This document shows, piece by piece, positions 8,625 through 17,118 of a stretch of 64,000 nt of DNA. Origin of the DNA: Sulfomarinibacter sp963733915 (GTDB lineage Bacteria; Acidobacteriota; Thermoanaerobaculia; Thermoanaerobaculales; Sulfomarinibacteraceae); contig CAVTEP010000001.1 of assembly GCA_963733915.1 (NCBI GenBank), positions 124,001 through 188,000 on the forward strand, given 5' to 3'. How positions within the stretch are numbered: position 1 is the first letter of the stretch; each line of letters begins with the position of its first letter. A model generated the notes under the pieces. The model was not told the origin of the DNA. It worked only from the letters and a program-made list of their open reading frames with translations, and searched no databases. Both the position numbers and the translations under genes were made by a program.

Positions 8625-8789
8625 GACATCCGGCGCCGGGCGCCGGCTGACGCGGATTTCCGAGGACCAGGAGTGTTTTTGACCTGGCGCCGGAGTTTCT
8701 TCCGTGGCTTTCACGGCACAGGGTGAAAAGACCTTCTTCGTGATTTCTTTGTGCTCTTGGTGTCTTCGTGTTTCAGGGTGGTTGGGTGG
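8625..8789 (+). repeat. Dispersed 165-bp element, copy 1
   Basis: The stretch runs from GACATCCGGCGC, through the palindromic GGCGCC..GGCGCC block, TGACCTGGCGCCGG and CTTCTTCGTGATTTC, to GGGTGGTTGGGTGG. The reverse complement of 56963-57128 is homologous along its entire length with scattered substitutions. It occupies the gap between msrA (8559) and the Vps10-type gene (8882), upstream of msrA. Confidence 0.7.
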
Positions 8790-8887
8790 GAATCCGAAAT
8801 CCGAAATCCGAAATGAAAAACCCCGGCCGTGAACGACCGGGGGGAGTGGGTGGGAATTCCTAATTTCTAATTCCAAATTCCTCATTC
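8790..8887. repeat. Heptamer-arm composite element (AAATCCG / AATTCCTA)
   Basis: AAATCCG occurs three times (8793-8813) and an arm of CTAATTTCTAATTCCAAATTC type follows (8860-8880). A GC-rich hairpin and GGGAGTGGGTGG lie between them. The stop codon of the Vps10-type gene (8882-8884) is inside the right arm. Confidence 0.65.
8816..8842 (-). terminator. Rho-independent terminator of the Vps10-type gene
   Basis: On the minus strand CCCCGG...CCGGGG (8821-8826 with 8837-8842, plus an inner CGT/ACG) is followed directly by five T. It lies 40 bp past the stop codon of the leftward gene, inside the repeat element. Confidence 0.7.
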
Positions 8888-11800
8888 GTCCTTCCAGCTC
8901 GGCAGCCGTCCCGGGGTCCACGGAGCGCCGGCGGCCTCGAGCTGGTTCTCGAAGAATTCGAGAGCGGAGGCGAGGGTCGTGAGCCGGCCGAGCGCCTCGG
9001 CGAACTCGTCAGCCGCCCACCGATAGGCGTCCCTCTCGGTCTGGGTCGGCGCCGAGGTGGTGTCCCACTGCGAACCGACGATCTGGTTCACGCGTTCGGA
9101 GATCGACGGAGGCGTGAAGACGTTGCGCTTCTCTCGGGTCTTGTCGCCGCGCAGGTCCACCAGGATGTCGTCGAGCGCGGTTTGCAGACGCTGCGACTCG
9201 GCAAGCAGGGCGGTGTCCGCGCCGGGGGTGTCATAGAGCGCCTTGCGGGTGTAGCTGAGCCGTTCGTCCGCCTCGGACGCCCACTCGACAGCGCCGCGCA
9301 CCGCACGCTCGAGCTCCCAGGTCTTCTGCTGGAAGGCAAAGGCTTCATCGAGATTCTCTGCTTTGAAGGTGTTGAGTCCGAGCTCGACAACCGAAAACTC
9401 CTGCAGCCCGGCGAGGTCGGTGGTCACACCATCGACGGTGCTCGAGAGAGTCGCCGTGTAGGTCCCCGGGAGCGCCAGCGGTCCGACGGGCTCGCGGTCC
9501 CACGGCGCCCGGTCCTCTTCCTTCTTGAGCGAGGTCGGCCGCGCGCTCGGGTAGCGAAGGTCCCAGGAGACTCGGTGGATGCCCTTATTCGTCGCGCCGT
9601 CAACGCGCTGGACCACGTTACCGTCCGCGTCACGGATGGTGACGAACACCTTGGGTTCGATCTGCTCCTCTTCGGCGCGGAGAGCGTCGTAGCTCGGAAT
9701 CACAGGGTCGCTGTCGGCCTCTCGAGCTTTCTTTTCAGCCTCGATGCGAATCTCCTCGCGGGTCCTGAGGCTGTCCTTGAGGTAATAGGTGAAGGTGGCG
9801 CCGAAGGGTGGGTTGTCGGCGGTGAAGAATGTGGCGCCGCGGCCAGCGATTCGCGAGCGCATCTCCACGAACCGCAGGGCGGCTTTGGTGGGGAAGAGAA
9901 TGGCGTCCTGCTCGAGCGCTTGCTCCGACACCTGGCGCAGCGCGCTGTAGTCGTCGAGGATGTAGAAGCCGCGCCCGAAGGTGCCAAGCACGAGGTCCGA
10001 TTCGCCGCGATGGATGTCGATGTCTCGCACCTGGATGGTCGGCAGACCGCCCTTGAGACGAATCCAGTGGGCCCCCTCGTCAATCGTGAAGTAGAGGCCG
10101 AACTCGGTGCCGGCAAACAAGAGCTCCGGTTTGACGTGGTCCTGCATCAGCGAGTAGACGATCTCGCGCTCCGGCAGATCTCCGCTGATCGACGTCCAGG
10201 TCTTCCCGCGGTCTCGGCTGACGAAGACGTAGGGTTTGAAATCGCCGCGCTTCTTGTTGTTGAAAACCGCATAGACGGTGTCCTTGTCGTCCCTCGAGGC
10301 CTCCACTCGGCCGACATAGGTCCTCTCCGGCACCCCTGCGATCTGATCGATTTTCCTCCAGTCGGCGCCGCCGTTCTCGGTGACCTGGATGAGACCGTCA
10401 TCGGTGCCGACGTAGATCAGGCCCTCGACCAGCGTTGACTCGGAGAGCGAGACGATGTTGCCGTAGTTGGAGGTCGACATGTTCTTGGCCACCGCGTCTA
10501 TGCTCTGGATCCCGCCGAAGACGGGTAGCGAGTTGGGGTCGATCTGGCGGCTGAGGTCGGTGCTCACGGCGATCCACGCGTTCCCGCGGTCGTCCGAGCG
10601 GTAGAGCCGCTGTGAGGCGTAGTAAAGCCGGGTCGGGGAGAACGGGCTGATGATCAGCGGCGAGTCCCAGTTCCAGCGGTCCGCCGCGTCGCCCGGCGCT
10701 TCCTGCGGTTGGATGTTGACCTGCTCGCCGCTTGCGCGGTCGTAACGCACCAAACCACCGTACTGCGACTGGCTGTAGACTATATCGGGGTTGGTGGGGT
10801 CGACGACGGTCTCGTAACCGTCACCGCCCGTGGTGATGAACCAGTCCTCGTTGGAAATACCGGAGCTCGCGAGAGTCCGAGACGGACCGCCCATCGAGTT
10901 GTTGTCCTGGGTACCGCCGTAAACGTAGTAGAACGGTTTCGAGTTGTCGACCGACACCCGGTAGAACTGGGTGATGGGCAGGTTCTCGAAGAAACGATAG
11001 TCGGCACCGCGGTTGTAGGTCTCGTAGATGCCGCCGTCGCAGCCGGCGATGAAGTGGTCCGTGTCCTCGGGGTCGATCCAGATGGTGTGGTTGTCGACGT
11101 GTTTTCTCTTCTCGCCGACCCGCTTGAAGGTCTTACCGCCGTCAAGCGTGATCTGGAGAAATGTGTCCATGGCATAGACCCGATCCACGTCGTGCGGATC
11201 GGCGACGATCTCGTTGTAGTACTGCGGGCTGTCCGAGACGTAGTCGGACATCTTCGACCAGCTCTCACCGCGGTCGGTGGAACGGAAGAAGCCGCCCTCG
11301 TCGCGCTGCGCCTCGATGACGGCGTAGATCACGTCCGGGTCGGCCGGCGAGATGTCGAGGCCGATCCTGCCCATGTCCACCTTGGGCAGGCCCTCGGTGA
11401 TCTTGCGCCAGTTGGCGCCGGCGTCGGTCGACTTGTAGATCGCCGACTCGGGGCCGCCGTCGATCAGGGTCCAGACGTGGCGGCGGCGCTGGTAGGCCGA
11501 GGCGTAGAGCACATCGGGATCACGCGGGTCCATGTGCACCTCGTTGGCACCGGTGTCGTCGGAGATGTGGAGCACGCGCTCCCAGGTTGCGCCTCCGTCG
11601 GTGGTTTTGTAGACCCCGCGGTCGCCGCCCGGGTTCCAGAGCGGGCCCTGCGCGGCCACGTAGACCACATCCGAGTCGCGCGGGTCGACAACGATCATGC
11701 CGACGTGCTCGGAGGACTCGAGGCCGACGTTCGCCCAGTTCTGGCCCCCGTCGAGACTCTTGTAGACACCGTCGCCAAAGGCCACCGAGCGCTGGCTGTT

Positions 11801-12166
11801 GTTCTCGCCGGTGCCGACCCACACCACATTGGGATTGTTCGGGTCGAGGGTGACGCAGCCGATGGAATAGGAGCCCTCCTTGTCGAAGATTGGTTTCCAC
11901 GTGATGCCTGCGTTGAGGGTCTTCCAAAGGCCCCCCGAAGCGGTTGCCGCGTAGATGATCTTGGTCTGCTCGGGTTGGACCGCAAGGTCGCTGACCCGTC
12001 CAGAGTTGATGGCGGGTCCGATGTTGCGAAGCTCGAGACCGGCGAAGGTGCCCGCCGACATCGGCTTCTCATCCCCGGGGACGACCTCGTCAACGGCCGT
12101 ACTCTTCGCCGGGGCCGGTGTTGCGATAACCGCCAGTACCATCACGAGGTTCCAGAGCGTTTTCAT
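8882..12166 (-). CDS. Secreted sortilin/Vps10-type BNR-repeat beta-propeller protein
   Basis: This is a large exported protein (1,094 aa). It has a signal peptide (MKTLWNLVMVLAVIATPAPA) and many Asp-box (BNR) turns such as SLDGGQNW, TTDGGATW, STDAGANW, STDRGESW and VSRDRGKTW between about residues 60 and 700. These are diagnostic of a WD40/YVTN/BNR-like or sortilin propeller. The C-terminal ~350 residues (from about 745) include a beta-sandwich-like stretch (KGIHRVSWDLRYPSARPTSL) and a helical tail. The start MKTLWN was preferred because GGGGGAAG precedes it; 22 upstream residues read open without support. Such proteins are common in Acidobacteriota and Bacteroidota; their ligand is generally unknown. 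A hairpin with a T tract follows the gene. Confidence 0.85.
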   Translation of the reverse strand: MKTLWNLVMVLAVIATPAPAKSTAVDEVVPGDEKPMSAGTFAGLELRNIGPAINSGRVSDLAVQPEQTKIIYAATASGGLWKTLNAGITWKPIFDKEGSYSIGCVTLDPNNPNVVWVGTGENNSQRSVAFGDGVYKSLDGGQNWANVGLESSEHVGMIVVDPRDSDVVYVAAQGPLWNPGGDRGVYKTTDGGATWERVLHISDDTGANEVHMDPRDPDVLYASAYQRRRHVWTLIDGGPESAIYKSTDAGANWRKITEGLPKVDMGRIGLDISPADPDVIYAVIEAQRDEGGFFRSTDRGESWSKMSDYVSDSPQYYNEIVADPHDVDRVYAMDTFLQITLDGGKTFKRVGEKRKHVDNHTIWIDPEDTDHFIAGCDGGIYETYNRGADYRFFENLPITQFYRVSVDNSKPFYYVYGGTQDNNSMGGPSRTLASSGISNEDWFITTGGDGYETVVDPTNPDIVYSQSQYGGLVRYDRASGEQVNIQPQEAPGDAADRWNWDSPLIISPFSPTRLYYASQRLYRSDDRGNAWIAVSTDLSRQIDPNSLPVFGGIQSIDAVAKNMSTSNYGNIVSLSESTLVEGLIYVGTDDGLIQVTENGGADWRKIDQIAGVPERTYVGRVEASRDDKDTVYAVFNNKKRGDFKPYVFVSRDRGKTWTSISGDLPEREIVYSLMQDHVKPELLFAGTEFGLYFTIDEGAHWIRLKGGLPTIQVRDIDIHRGESDLVLGTFGRGFYILDDYSALRQVSEQALEQDAILFPTKAALRFVEMRSRIAGRGATFFTADNPPFGATFTYYLKDSLRTREEIRIEAEKKAREADSDPVIPSYDALRAEEEQIEPKVFVTIRDADGNVVQRVDGATNKGIHRVSWDLRYPSARPTSLKKEEDRAPWDREPVGPLALPGTYTATLSSTVDGVTTDLAGLQEFSVVELGLNTFKAENLDEAFAFQQKTWELERAVRGAVEWASEADERLSYTRKALYDTPGADTALLAESQRLQTALDDILVDLRGDKTREKRNVFTPPSISERVNQIVGSQWDTTSAPTQTERDAYRWAADEFAEALGRLTTLASALEFFENQLEAAGAPWTPGRLPSWKDE

Positions 12167-12257
12167 TGATTCTTCCCCCTTTGTCGGTATGAACAGCCCC
12201 GGTCCCGAGGCCGAGCGGTCGGACTGTAACACGTGCTGGGTACCTCCGGAAAAGCTC

Positions 12258-12545
12258 TCAAAACGGCAGCTCGGTCTCGGCGGTTTCGGGTTGTTCGAGC
12301 AGGAACTGGTCGGGCCGTGCTCGTACCACCTCGTTCAGCCAGGTCTCGGGGTAGCCCCGCTCGACCTCCTCAGTCCTGCCCGCTACGAAGCCGTCGTTGT
12401 AGGTGATGATCACCGATCCGTCCGCCGACGCGCCCTTGCTGAAGAGGATGTTGGTGCAGGCCGAGGCCGGGCGCTCGTTCGCCGCCAGGACCACGATCGC
12501 AAGGATTGCAGTAGAAATGGATGAGGAATTGAGAAAGCGTAACAT
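12258..12545 (-). pseudogene. Remnant of a C69-type dipeptidase (Ntn-hydrolase N-terminus)
   Basis: Only 95 residues remain. A signal peptide ends at ASA, directly followed by CTNILFSKGASADGSVIITY, the hallmark N-terminal cysteine nucleophile segment of peptidase family C69, whose members are usually 400-550 residues. After that motif the sequence jumps to YPETWLNEVVRARPDQFLLE and ends. This looks like an internal deletion that joined the two ends of the gene. It could also be a small diverged protein. Confidence 0.55.
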
Positions 12546-12652
12546 CGCGGCCCTCCTGTCCCGACAACGGATGGTATCACCAGCGTGTTTCCGAAATCTC
12601 GAGTCTCAAGGTTGAAAGACCAGCATTCTTCAAGATAGTTCGGGGGCCGATG

Positions 12653-12690
12653 GGAATTGAGCATTGAGAATTGAGAATTGAGCATTGAAC
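12653..12690. repeat. Heptamer tandem array AATTGAG/CATTGAG
   Basis: The words AATTGAG-CATTGAG-AATTGAG-AATTGAG-CATTGAA lie directly upstream of the nucleoside phosphorylase gene. A weaker counterpart (TCTCAAGGTTGAAAG) is at 12603-12617. Confidence 0.6.
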
Positions 12691-12721
12691 GAGCTTCGGT
12701 ATGGGGGACAATGGAGCTGTC

Positions 12722-13471
12722 ATGAGCCGCCGCGATTTCAGCCATGCCAACAACCCTTCGTTCGACTGTGCGGAATCCGTGCTCCTGCTGCCCTTCGGCC
12801 GACATTCGTTCCTGCCTGCAATCGTCGAGGCGTGGGGTGGCGAGGCCGTGGCTCTCGACGAGACCACCGACCGCGAGCTCTACCAGCTGCGGGCCGCGAG
12901 CTCGCCGGTCACACTGGTGTACTCGGGGATGGGTTCACCGGCGGCGGCCAACGCGCTCGAAATGGTGGCCGCGGCTGGAGCGCGGCGGGTCGTGGTCTTC
13001 GGTGCATGCGGAGGGGTTGCCGAGGTTCTGGGGGTCGGTGAGCTGATCGTCGCCGCCGCCGCGGTGCGCGGCGAGGGGACCTCGGGTTACTACGCGCCTC
13101 CGGGCTACCCCGCCGCCTTCGACCCGGTGCTTGTCGCCCGGCTGTGGGCGGCGGCCGCGGGCTGCGGTACCCCGGCCCACCGGGGGGTCGTTTACACCAC
13201 CGACGCCGGCTATCGGCAGGGCCCCGAGATCTACGAGGACTGTGCCGGCCTCGTGATCGGTGTCGAGTCCGAGTGTGCCGCGGTCGCCGTCGTCAGCGCC
13301 CGTCTCGGGCTCGAGGCCGGCGCCCTCCTCTTCTGTACCGACAACGTCAACCACCCTCGCGCCAAGGATCACCACTACCGCGGCCTCGCCGATCCTCGGG
13401 TCAAGCAGGCTTTTGAGGCGGGGCTCGAAACCGTGATCTCGGTGCTGTCGGGGCCTGCCAACAACCCGTGA
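12722..13471 (+). CDS. Nucleoside phosphorylase family protein (uridine/purine phosphorylase-like)
   Basis: It catalyses phosphorolysis of a nucleoside or a related N-ribosyl hydrolysis (249 aa; PNP/UDP superfamily). The signature segments are visible: VYSGMGSPAAANALEMVAAA, the glycine-rich VVFGACGGV (phosphate/ribose site, about residues 90-98) and IGVESECAAVAVVSARLGLE (the conserved VESE substrate site near 177-183). ALLFCTDN follows. The start at 12722 was chosen because GGAG lies 5 nt before it; an ATG 21 nt upstream has no ribosome site. Substrate preference cannot be assigned. Confidence 0.85.
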   Translation: MSRRDFSHANNPSFDCAESVLLLPFGRHSFLPAIVEAWGGEAVALDETTDRELYQLRAASSPVTLVYSGMGSPAAANALEMVAAAGARRVVVFGACGGVAEVLGVGELIVAAAAVRGEGTSGYYAPPGYPAAFDPVLVARLWAAAAGCGTPAHRGVVYTTDAGYRQGPEIYEDCAGLVIGVESECAAVAVVSARLGLEAGALLFCTDNVNHPRAKDHHYRGLADPRVKQAFEAGLETVISVLSGPANNP

Positions 13472-13560
13472 CAATCCTGCACCCAGCAACCAGCATCCAG
13501 TAATCGGGCGAGTGGATGGGTTGGTGTAGCATGTGCTGACCATCAACAGAGGAGCTGAAC

Positions 13561-14424
13561 ATGCGCTGGAAGGGCGGACGCAGGAGTCAAAACGTCGAGG
13601 ACCGACGTGGGATGTCGATGGGCCGCGGCGCCACGGTCGGCGGCGTCGGTGGCTTGGGTTTCCTGATCATCGTGGTCCTCTACCTGCTGCTCGGCGGTGA
13701 TCCGGCGCAGTTGGTGGAGCAGATGCCGGCGGGCGGAGGGCCGTCAGCCTCGACCTCCACCGGGCCCCCACCGCCGGGACAGGAGGAGCTGGCGGACTTC
13801 GTTTCGGTGGTCCTGGCCGACACCGAGGACACCTGGAACCCGATCTTCGCTTCGATCGGTCGCCAGTACCAGGAGCCGAAGCTGGTCCTCTTTTCCGACC
13901 AGGTGCGGTCGGCCTGCGGCATGGCCGGCGCAGCCATGGGCCCGTTCTACTGCCCCGCCGACCAGAAGCTGTACATCGATCTCGGCTTCTACGACGAGCT
14001 CCAACGTCGCTTTCGCGCCCCGGGCGATTTCGCCCAGGCCTACGTCATCGCCCACGAGGTCGGTCACCACGTGCAGAACCTGCTTGGCATCAACGAAGAA
14101 GTGCAGGCGATGCAACGGCGCGTGAGCCGAACCGAGGCCAACCAGCTGTCGGTGCGGCTCGAGCTCCAGGCGGACTGTTTGGCCGGAATCTGGGGCTATC
14201 ACACCGAGCGGGCGCGGGACATGCTCGAGGCGGGCGATCTCGAGGAGGCCATCAACGCCGCCAGCGCCATCGGTGACGACCGCATCCAGCGCGAGAGCAC
14301 CGGTCGCGTTGTCCCGGACAGCTTCACCCACGGCAGCTCGGCGCAGCGGGTGAAGTGGTTTCGTATCGGCTATGAGACCGGTGATGTCGCTGCTTGCGAA
14401 ACCTTTCGCGTGGCGAATCCCTAA
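13561..14424 (+). CDS. Neutral zinc metallopeptidase, YpfJ/KPN_00710 family
   Basis: This is a membrane-anchored predicted metalloprotease (287 aa). It has a short cytoplasmic arm and one transmembrane helix (about 27-45), then a Pro/Ser/Thr linker and the catalytic domain. Zinc ligands are in HEVGHHVQNLLG (about residues 166-177). The family blocks SACGMAGAAMGPFYCPADQKLYID and QADCLAGIW are present. GAGGAG lies just before the ATG. Length and domain order match the family; the substrate is unknown. Its TAA stop merges with the CGTT repeat array that follows. Confidence 0.92.
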   Translation: MRWKGGRRSQNVEDRRGMSMGRGATVGGVGGLGFLIIVVLYLLLGGDPAQLVEQMPAGGGPSASTSTGPPPPGQEELADFVSVVLADTEDTWNPIFASIGRQYQEPKLVLFSDQVRSACGMAGAAMGPFYCPADQKLYIDLGFYDELQRRFRAPGDFAQAYVIAHEVGHHVQNLLGINEEVQAMQRRVSRTEANQLSVRLELQADCLAGIWGYHTERARDMLEAGDLEEAINAASAIGDDRIQRESTGRVVPDSFTHGSSAQRVKWFRIGYETGDVAACETFRVANP

Positions 14425-14461
14425 ACGTTCAAACGTTCAAACGTTATTACGTTCAAACGTT
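14422..14461. repeat. Octamer tandem array CGTTCAAA
   Basis: ACGTTCAA is repeated three times, then ACGTTATT and ACGTTCAAACGTTGG. It starts inside the TAA stop of the zinc peptidase gene and ends 4 bp before the stop of the convergent desaturase-like gene. Confidence 0.8.
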
Positions 14462-14464
14462 GGA

Positions 14465-16060
14465 TTATCGGCGTGAGATCTCTCCGAGCAGGTTGCGTCC
14501 CAGGATTGCCGAGGCGGAAAGGACGGCCCCGAACAAGGCGCCGGCAACGCCGGCGGTGCAGATATCCTGACCGGTCAGGTAGAAACCCTTCAAGCCGGTC
14601 CGTGGCCGCAGCGCCCGTTGCCGGAAACGCGCGGGGGTGTGCTCGAGCCCGTAGATTTCGCCCTCGTCATAGCCGCCGAAATGGCGGGTCGACAGCGGAG
14701 TCGACAACTCGAAGTAGGCGACCTTGCCCGCGACCTGCGGCACCTCGCGTTCAAGCACCTCGATGAGACGACGCGAAAGATCGTCCTTGATCGCCTCGTA
14801 GTCCCCGCCGCGTTTCATCCATTTCGTGTCCTCCCACGGGCGGAAGCGCTCGTAGGGGGCGATACTGACCACCTCGACGGTGGCCTTGCCGGGGTGGCGA
14901 TTGGCAAAGTCCGGATCCTTGGCCGAAGGAAACGAGATGTAGGCCAGCGGCAGCGGCACCGCCGGGTCGGCAAGGTAGCGTGCGAGGTCGCCATCCTGAT
15001 CGGCGCTCGAGTAGACCCACAAGTTCGAGCGGCCGAGACCGAGCGCCCGGTCGTCTTCGTCGAAACCCGCATAGAGACAGATGTGAGAAGCCGAGCGCGC
15101 GGTGTTGCGGAACGTCTCGCGCAGCGCTTCGCGTCCGGGCGTGCCTTGAGGCAGCAGGTGGAGCACCGTGTTGGGGACCCCGGCATCGCTGACCACCAGC
15201 GGCGCCCGGATCTCCCGCCCGTCCTTCATGCGAACGCCGGTCGCGCGTGATCCGTCGACGATTACCGAATCGACCTCGGCGCTGACGACGATGTTCCCCC
15301 CCGCGGCCTCGATCACCGGTGCGATGGATGCGGCAATCTGCGATGCTCCTCCAACCGGATAGGCGCCGCCGCCAAGGTAGTGGTTGAAGATCATGGCGTG
15401 GATGGCAAAGCTCGCCTGCGATGGCGGCAGCCCGTGATCGCCGAACTGAGCGGCAAGCACCGCCTTCAGGACGCGATTGGTGGTCAGCCCGTCGAGCACC
15501 TCGCCCAGGGTGCGGTCGGAGTGGCGGAGGAAGCGGCGGCGCATCCAAGGTCCGGCGACCATGGCGGCGGGGCCGGGCAAGGCTTTTTCGGCAAAAAAGG
15601 TCCGCGCGCCGCCGATCGCCTCCCTCACCGCCTCGAGATAGCGGTCGATCGCAGCGGTCTCGTTCGGAAAGTACGCGTGCATCCGCTCACGCCAGGCGTC
15701 GCGGCCGGTCACGTACTCCCAACGCTCGCCACCGATGACCACGGTGTCGTAGACCTCGCCCATCGGCTCCCACTGGAGGCTGCCGTCGCCGATCTCGTCG
15801 AACAATCGGCGCAGCATCGAGCCCTCGCGTTGCACCTGGCCGATGTAGTGGACGCCGACGTCCCAGTCCCAGTCCTTGCGGCTGAAGGCGTGGGTAAAAC
15901 CGCCGGCCTTGGTGTGGCGTTCGAGGACCAGGACCTTGTGGTCGCCGTGTCTGGCGAGCAGGGCGGCGGCGGCGAGACCGCCGATGCCCGATCCGATGAC
16001 AATGGTGTCGAAGTCGCCGTCAGTCTGGAAGTTCGCGTAGGGCTGTCCGGTCTTTTTCAT
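14465..16060 (-). CDS. Phytoene desaturase / retinol saturase-like FAD oxidoreductase
   Basis: This flavoprotein (531 aa) belongs to the CrtI/RetSat amine-oxidase-like group. The Rossmann dinucleotide site IVIGSGIGGLAAAALLARHG is near residues 22-41, followed by VLVLERHTKAGGF. The C-terminal FAD motif GLKGFYLTGQDICTAGVAGALFGA is near 490-515. Substrate is unknown: carotenoid, retinoid or another polyunsaturated lipid. The start MKKTGQ overlaps the stop of the small upstream gene by ATGA, so translation is probably coupled. No other carotenoid gene is nearby, which leaves the substrate open. Confidence 0.88.
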   Translation of the reverse strand: MKKTGQPYANFQTDGDFDTIVIGSGIGGLAAAALLARHGDHKVLVLERHTKAGGFTHAFSRKDWDWDVGVHYIGQVQREGSMLRRLFDEIGDGSLQWEPMGEVYDTVVIGGERWEYVTGRDAWRERMHAYFPNETAAIDRYLEAVREAIGGARTFFAEKALPGPAAMVAGPWMRRRFLRHSDRTLGEVLDGLTTNRVLKAVLAAQFGDHGLPPSQASFAIHAMIFNHYLGGGAYPVGGASQIAASIAPVIEAAGGNIVVSAEVDSVIVDGSRATGVRMKDGREIRAPLVVSDAGVPNTVLHLLPQGTPGREALRETFRNTARSASHICLYAGFDEDDRALGLGRSNLWVYSSADQDGDLARYLADPAVPLPLAYISFPSAKDPDFANRHPGKATVEVVSIAPYERFRPWEDTKWMKRGGDYEAIKDDLSRRLIEVLEREVPQVAGKVAYFELSTPLSTRHFGGYDEGEIYGLEHTPARFRQRALRPRTGLKGFYLTGQDICTAGVAGALFGAVLSASAILGRNLLGEISRR

Positions 16061-16359
16061 CTCTCGAGCTTCTCCTCGACCGACCGCAGCTTGGCGTCCA
16101 TCGACGCCTCGCGGTCGGTGCGGGTTCCGAGGCGGACATTGGTCGCGATCCGCGGTACTCCCATCCCGTGCAGCCTCTCGTGGCAGGACTTGAGCGCCGC
16201 CATCACCACGTCCCAATCGCCTTCCACGTTGGTCCCATTGGCATGCAGTTTCGGTGCGAGCCCGGCTTCGGTGAAGACCTTCTCGCACTCCGCCACGTAC
16301 GACGACAGCGAAAGCCCCACCCCGAGCGGGATGATGCTGATGTCGGCGATGAGTTTCAT
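16057..16359 (-). CDS. Thiamine-binding (DUF77/MTH1187 family) protein
   Basis: This is a small ferredoxin-like-fold protein (100 aa). It shows the family signature ADISIIPLGVG near the N-terminus, the central SLSSYVAECEKVF, and ANGTNVEGDWDVVMAALKSC. Members such as YqgV/MTH1187 form tetramers, and some bind thiamine. GGAGG lies 6 nt before the ATG. The stop overlaps the start of the desaturase-like gene by four bases (ATGA), so the pair forms a tight two-gene operon. A functional link between them is not known. Confidence 0.85.
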   Translation of the reverse strand: MKLIADISIIPLGVGLSLSSYVAECEKVFTEAGLAPKLHANGTNVEGDWDVVMAALKSCHERLHGMGVPRIATNVRLGTRTDREASMDAKLRSVEEKLER

Positions 16360-16477
16360 TTCGGACCTCCGTGGTGCAAGCATACGCCGCCCCCCGCGCG
16401 TCCAGCCGCTTCGGCCCGCCTCGCGCGTTCAACGATCTCGGCTGTCGTTTCCAGCTTCTCAGTCTGGTGGTTTCGGA

Positions 16478-16522
16478 AGGGCGGGTGGCAAATTCGAAAT
16501 CCGAAATCCGAAATCCGAAATT
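16478..16522. repeat. Heptamer array AAATCCG with GGGCGGGTGG collar
   Basis: GGGCGGGTGG is followed by AATTCG, three AAATCCG words and AAATT. It lies in the divergent gap between the thiamine-binding protein gene and the histidine phosphatase gene. Confidence 0.7.
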
Positions 16523-16545
16523 TAATCACGCTATCCTTGTCCGCC

Positions 16546-17106
16546 ATGGAGCACACCCTCGAACTCTGGCTCGTCCGTCATGGCGAGACGACGTACTCCG
16601 CCACCAAACGGGTGGCCGGGTGGAGCGACCCGCCGCTGACCGACAACGGCCGCCGCCAGGCGGAGGCCCTGCGCACGGTCATCGACGGCTCGGAGTTTGC
16701 CGGTGTCTGGTCGTCGGATCTGGTCCGCACCGTGGAAAGCGCACAGCTGGCTTGGGGCGAGCCACATTCCGATTCGCGGCTGCGCGAGTGCCACTTCGGT
16801 GTGCTCGAAGGCTGCAGCTACCACGAGGCGGACTCGACCTACGGCGAGGTCTTCCGCGAGTTCCGGGACTTCCAGGCGCCGCAGGGCGAGTCGTACGCGA
16901 CATTCCGCGCCAGGGTCCTCGATTTTGTCGCCGGGCTCGATCCCGGCCGGCACCTGCTCTTCGTCCATGGCGGCGTCATCCGGGCGCTGACCCAGGACCT
17001 GGGGCTGGATCGATTTGTTCCCACGGGCAGCCTGGTGAAGCTTGATTGGCACGCCGCCAGAATCATCGAGATCCACGAGCCGGGGAATACTGAACGACCG
17101 GCGTGA
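16546..17106 (+). CDS. Histidine phosphatase family protein (phosphoglycerate-mutase-like)
   Basis: This phosphatase (186 aa) uses a phosphohistidine intermediate. The RHG motif is in LWLVRHGETTYSATKRVAGW (histidine near residue 11), and the second arginine and glutamate appear in SSDLVRTVESAQ and LRECHFGVLEG. The second catalytic histidine lies in LLFVHGGVIRAL. It resembles the CobC/alpha-ribazole-phosphatase and phosphoserine-phosphatase branch, but specificity cannot be decided. No ribosome site is seen; a TATCCT box 8 nt before the ATG suggests a leaderless mRNA. A DsbD-like gene follows after 12 bp. Confidence 0.9.
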   Translation: MEHTLELWLVRHGETTYSATKRVAGWSDPPLTDNGRRQAEALRTVIDGSEFAGVWSSDLVRTVESAQLAWGEPHSDSRLRECHFGVLEGCSYHEADSTYGEVFREFRDFQAPQGESYATFRARVLDFVAGLDPGRHLLFVHGGVIRALTQDLGLDRFVPTGSLVKLDWHAARIIEIHEPGNTERPA

Positions 17107-17118
17107 TTTCTGACTGAC

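Noticed and set aside
10709..12169. Long antisense ORFs opposite the Vps10-type gene (also 9182-10438)
   Set aside because: Their translations have no recognisable motifs, and they follow the codon bias of the real minus-strand gene; G+C-rich DNA readily gives such shadows.
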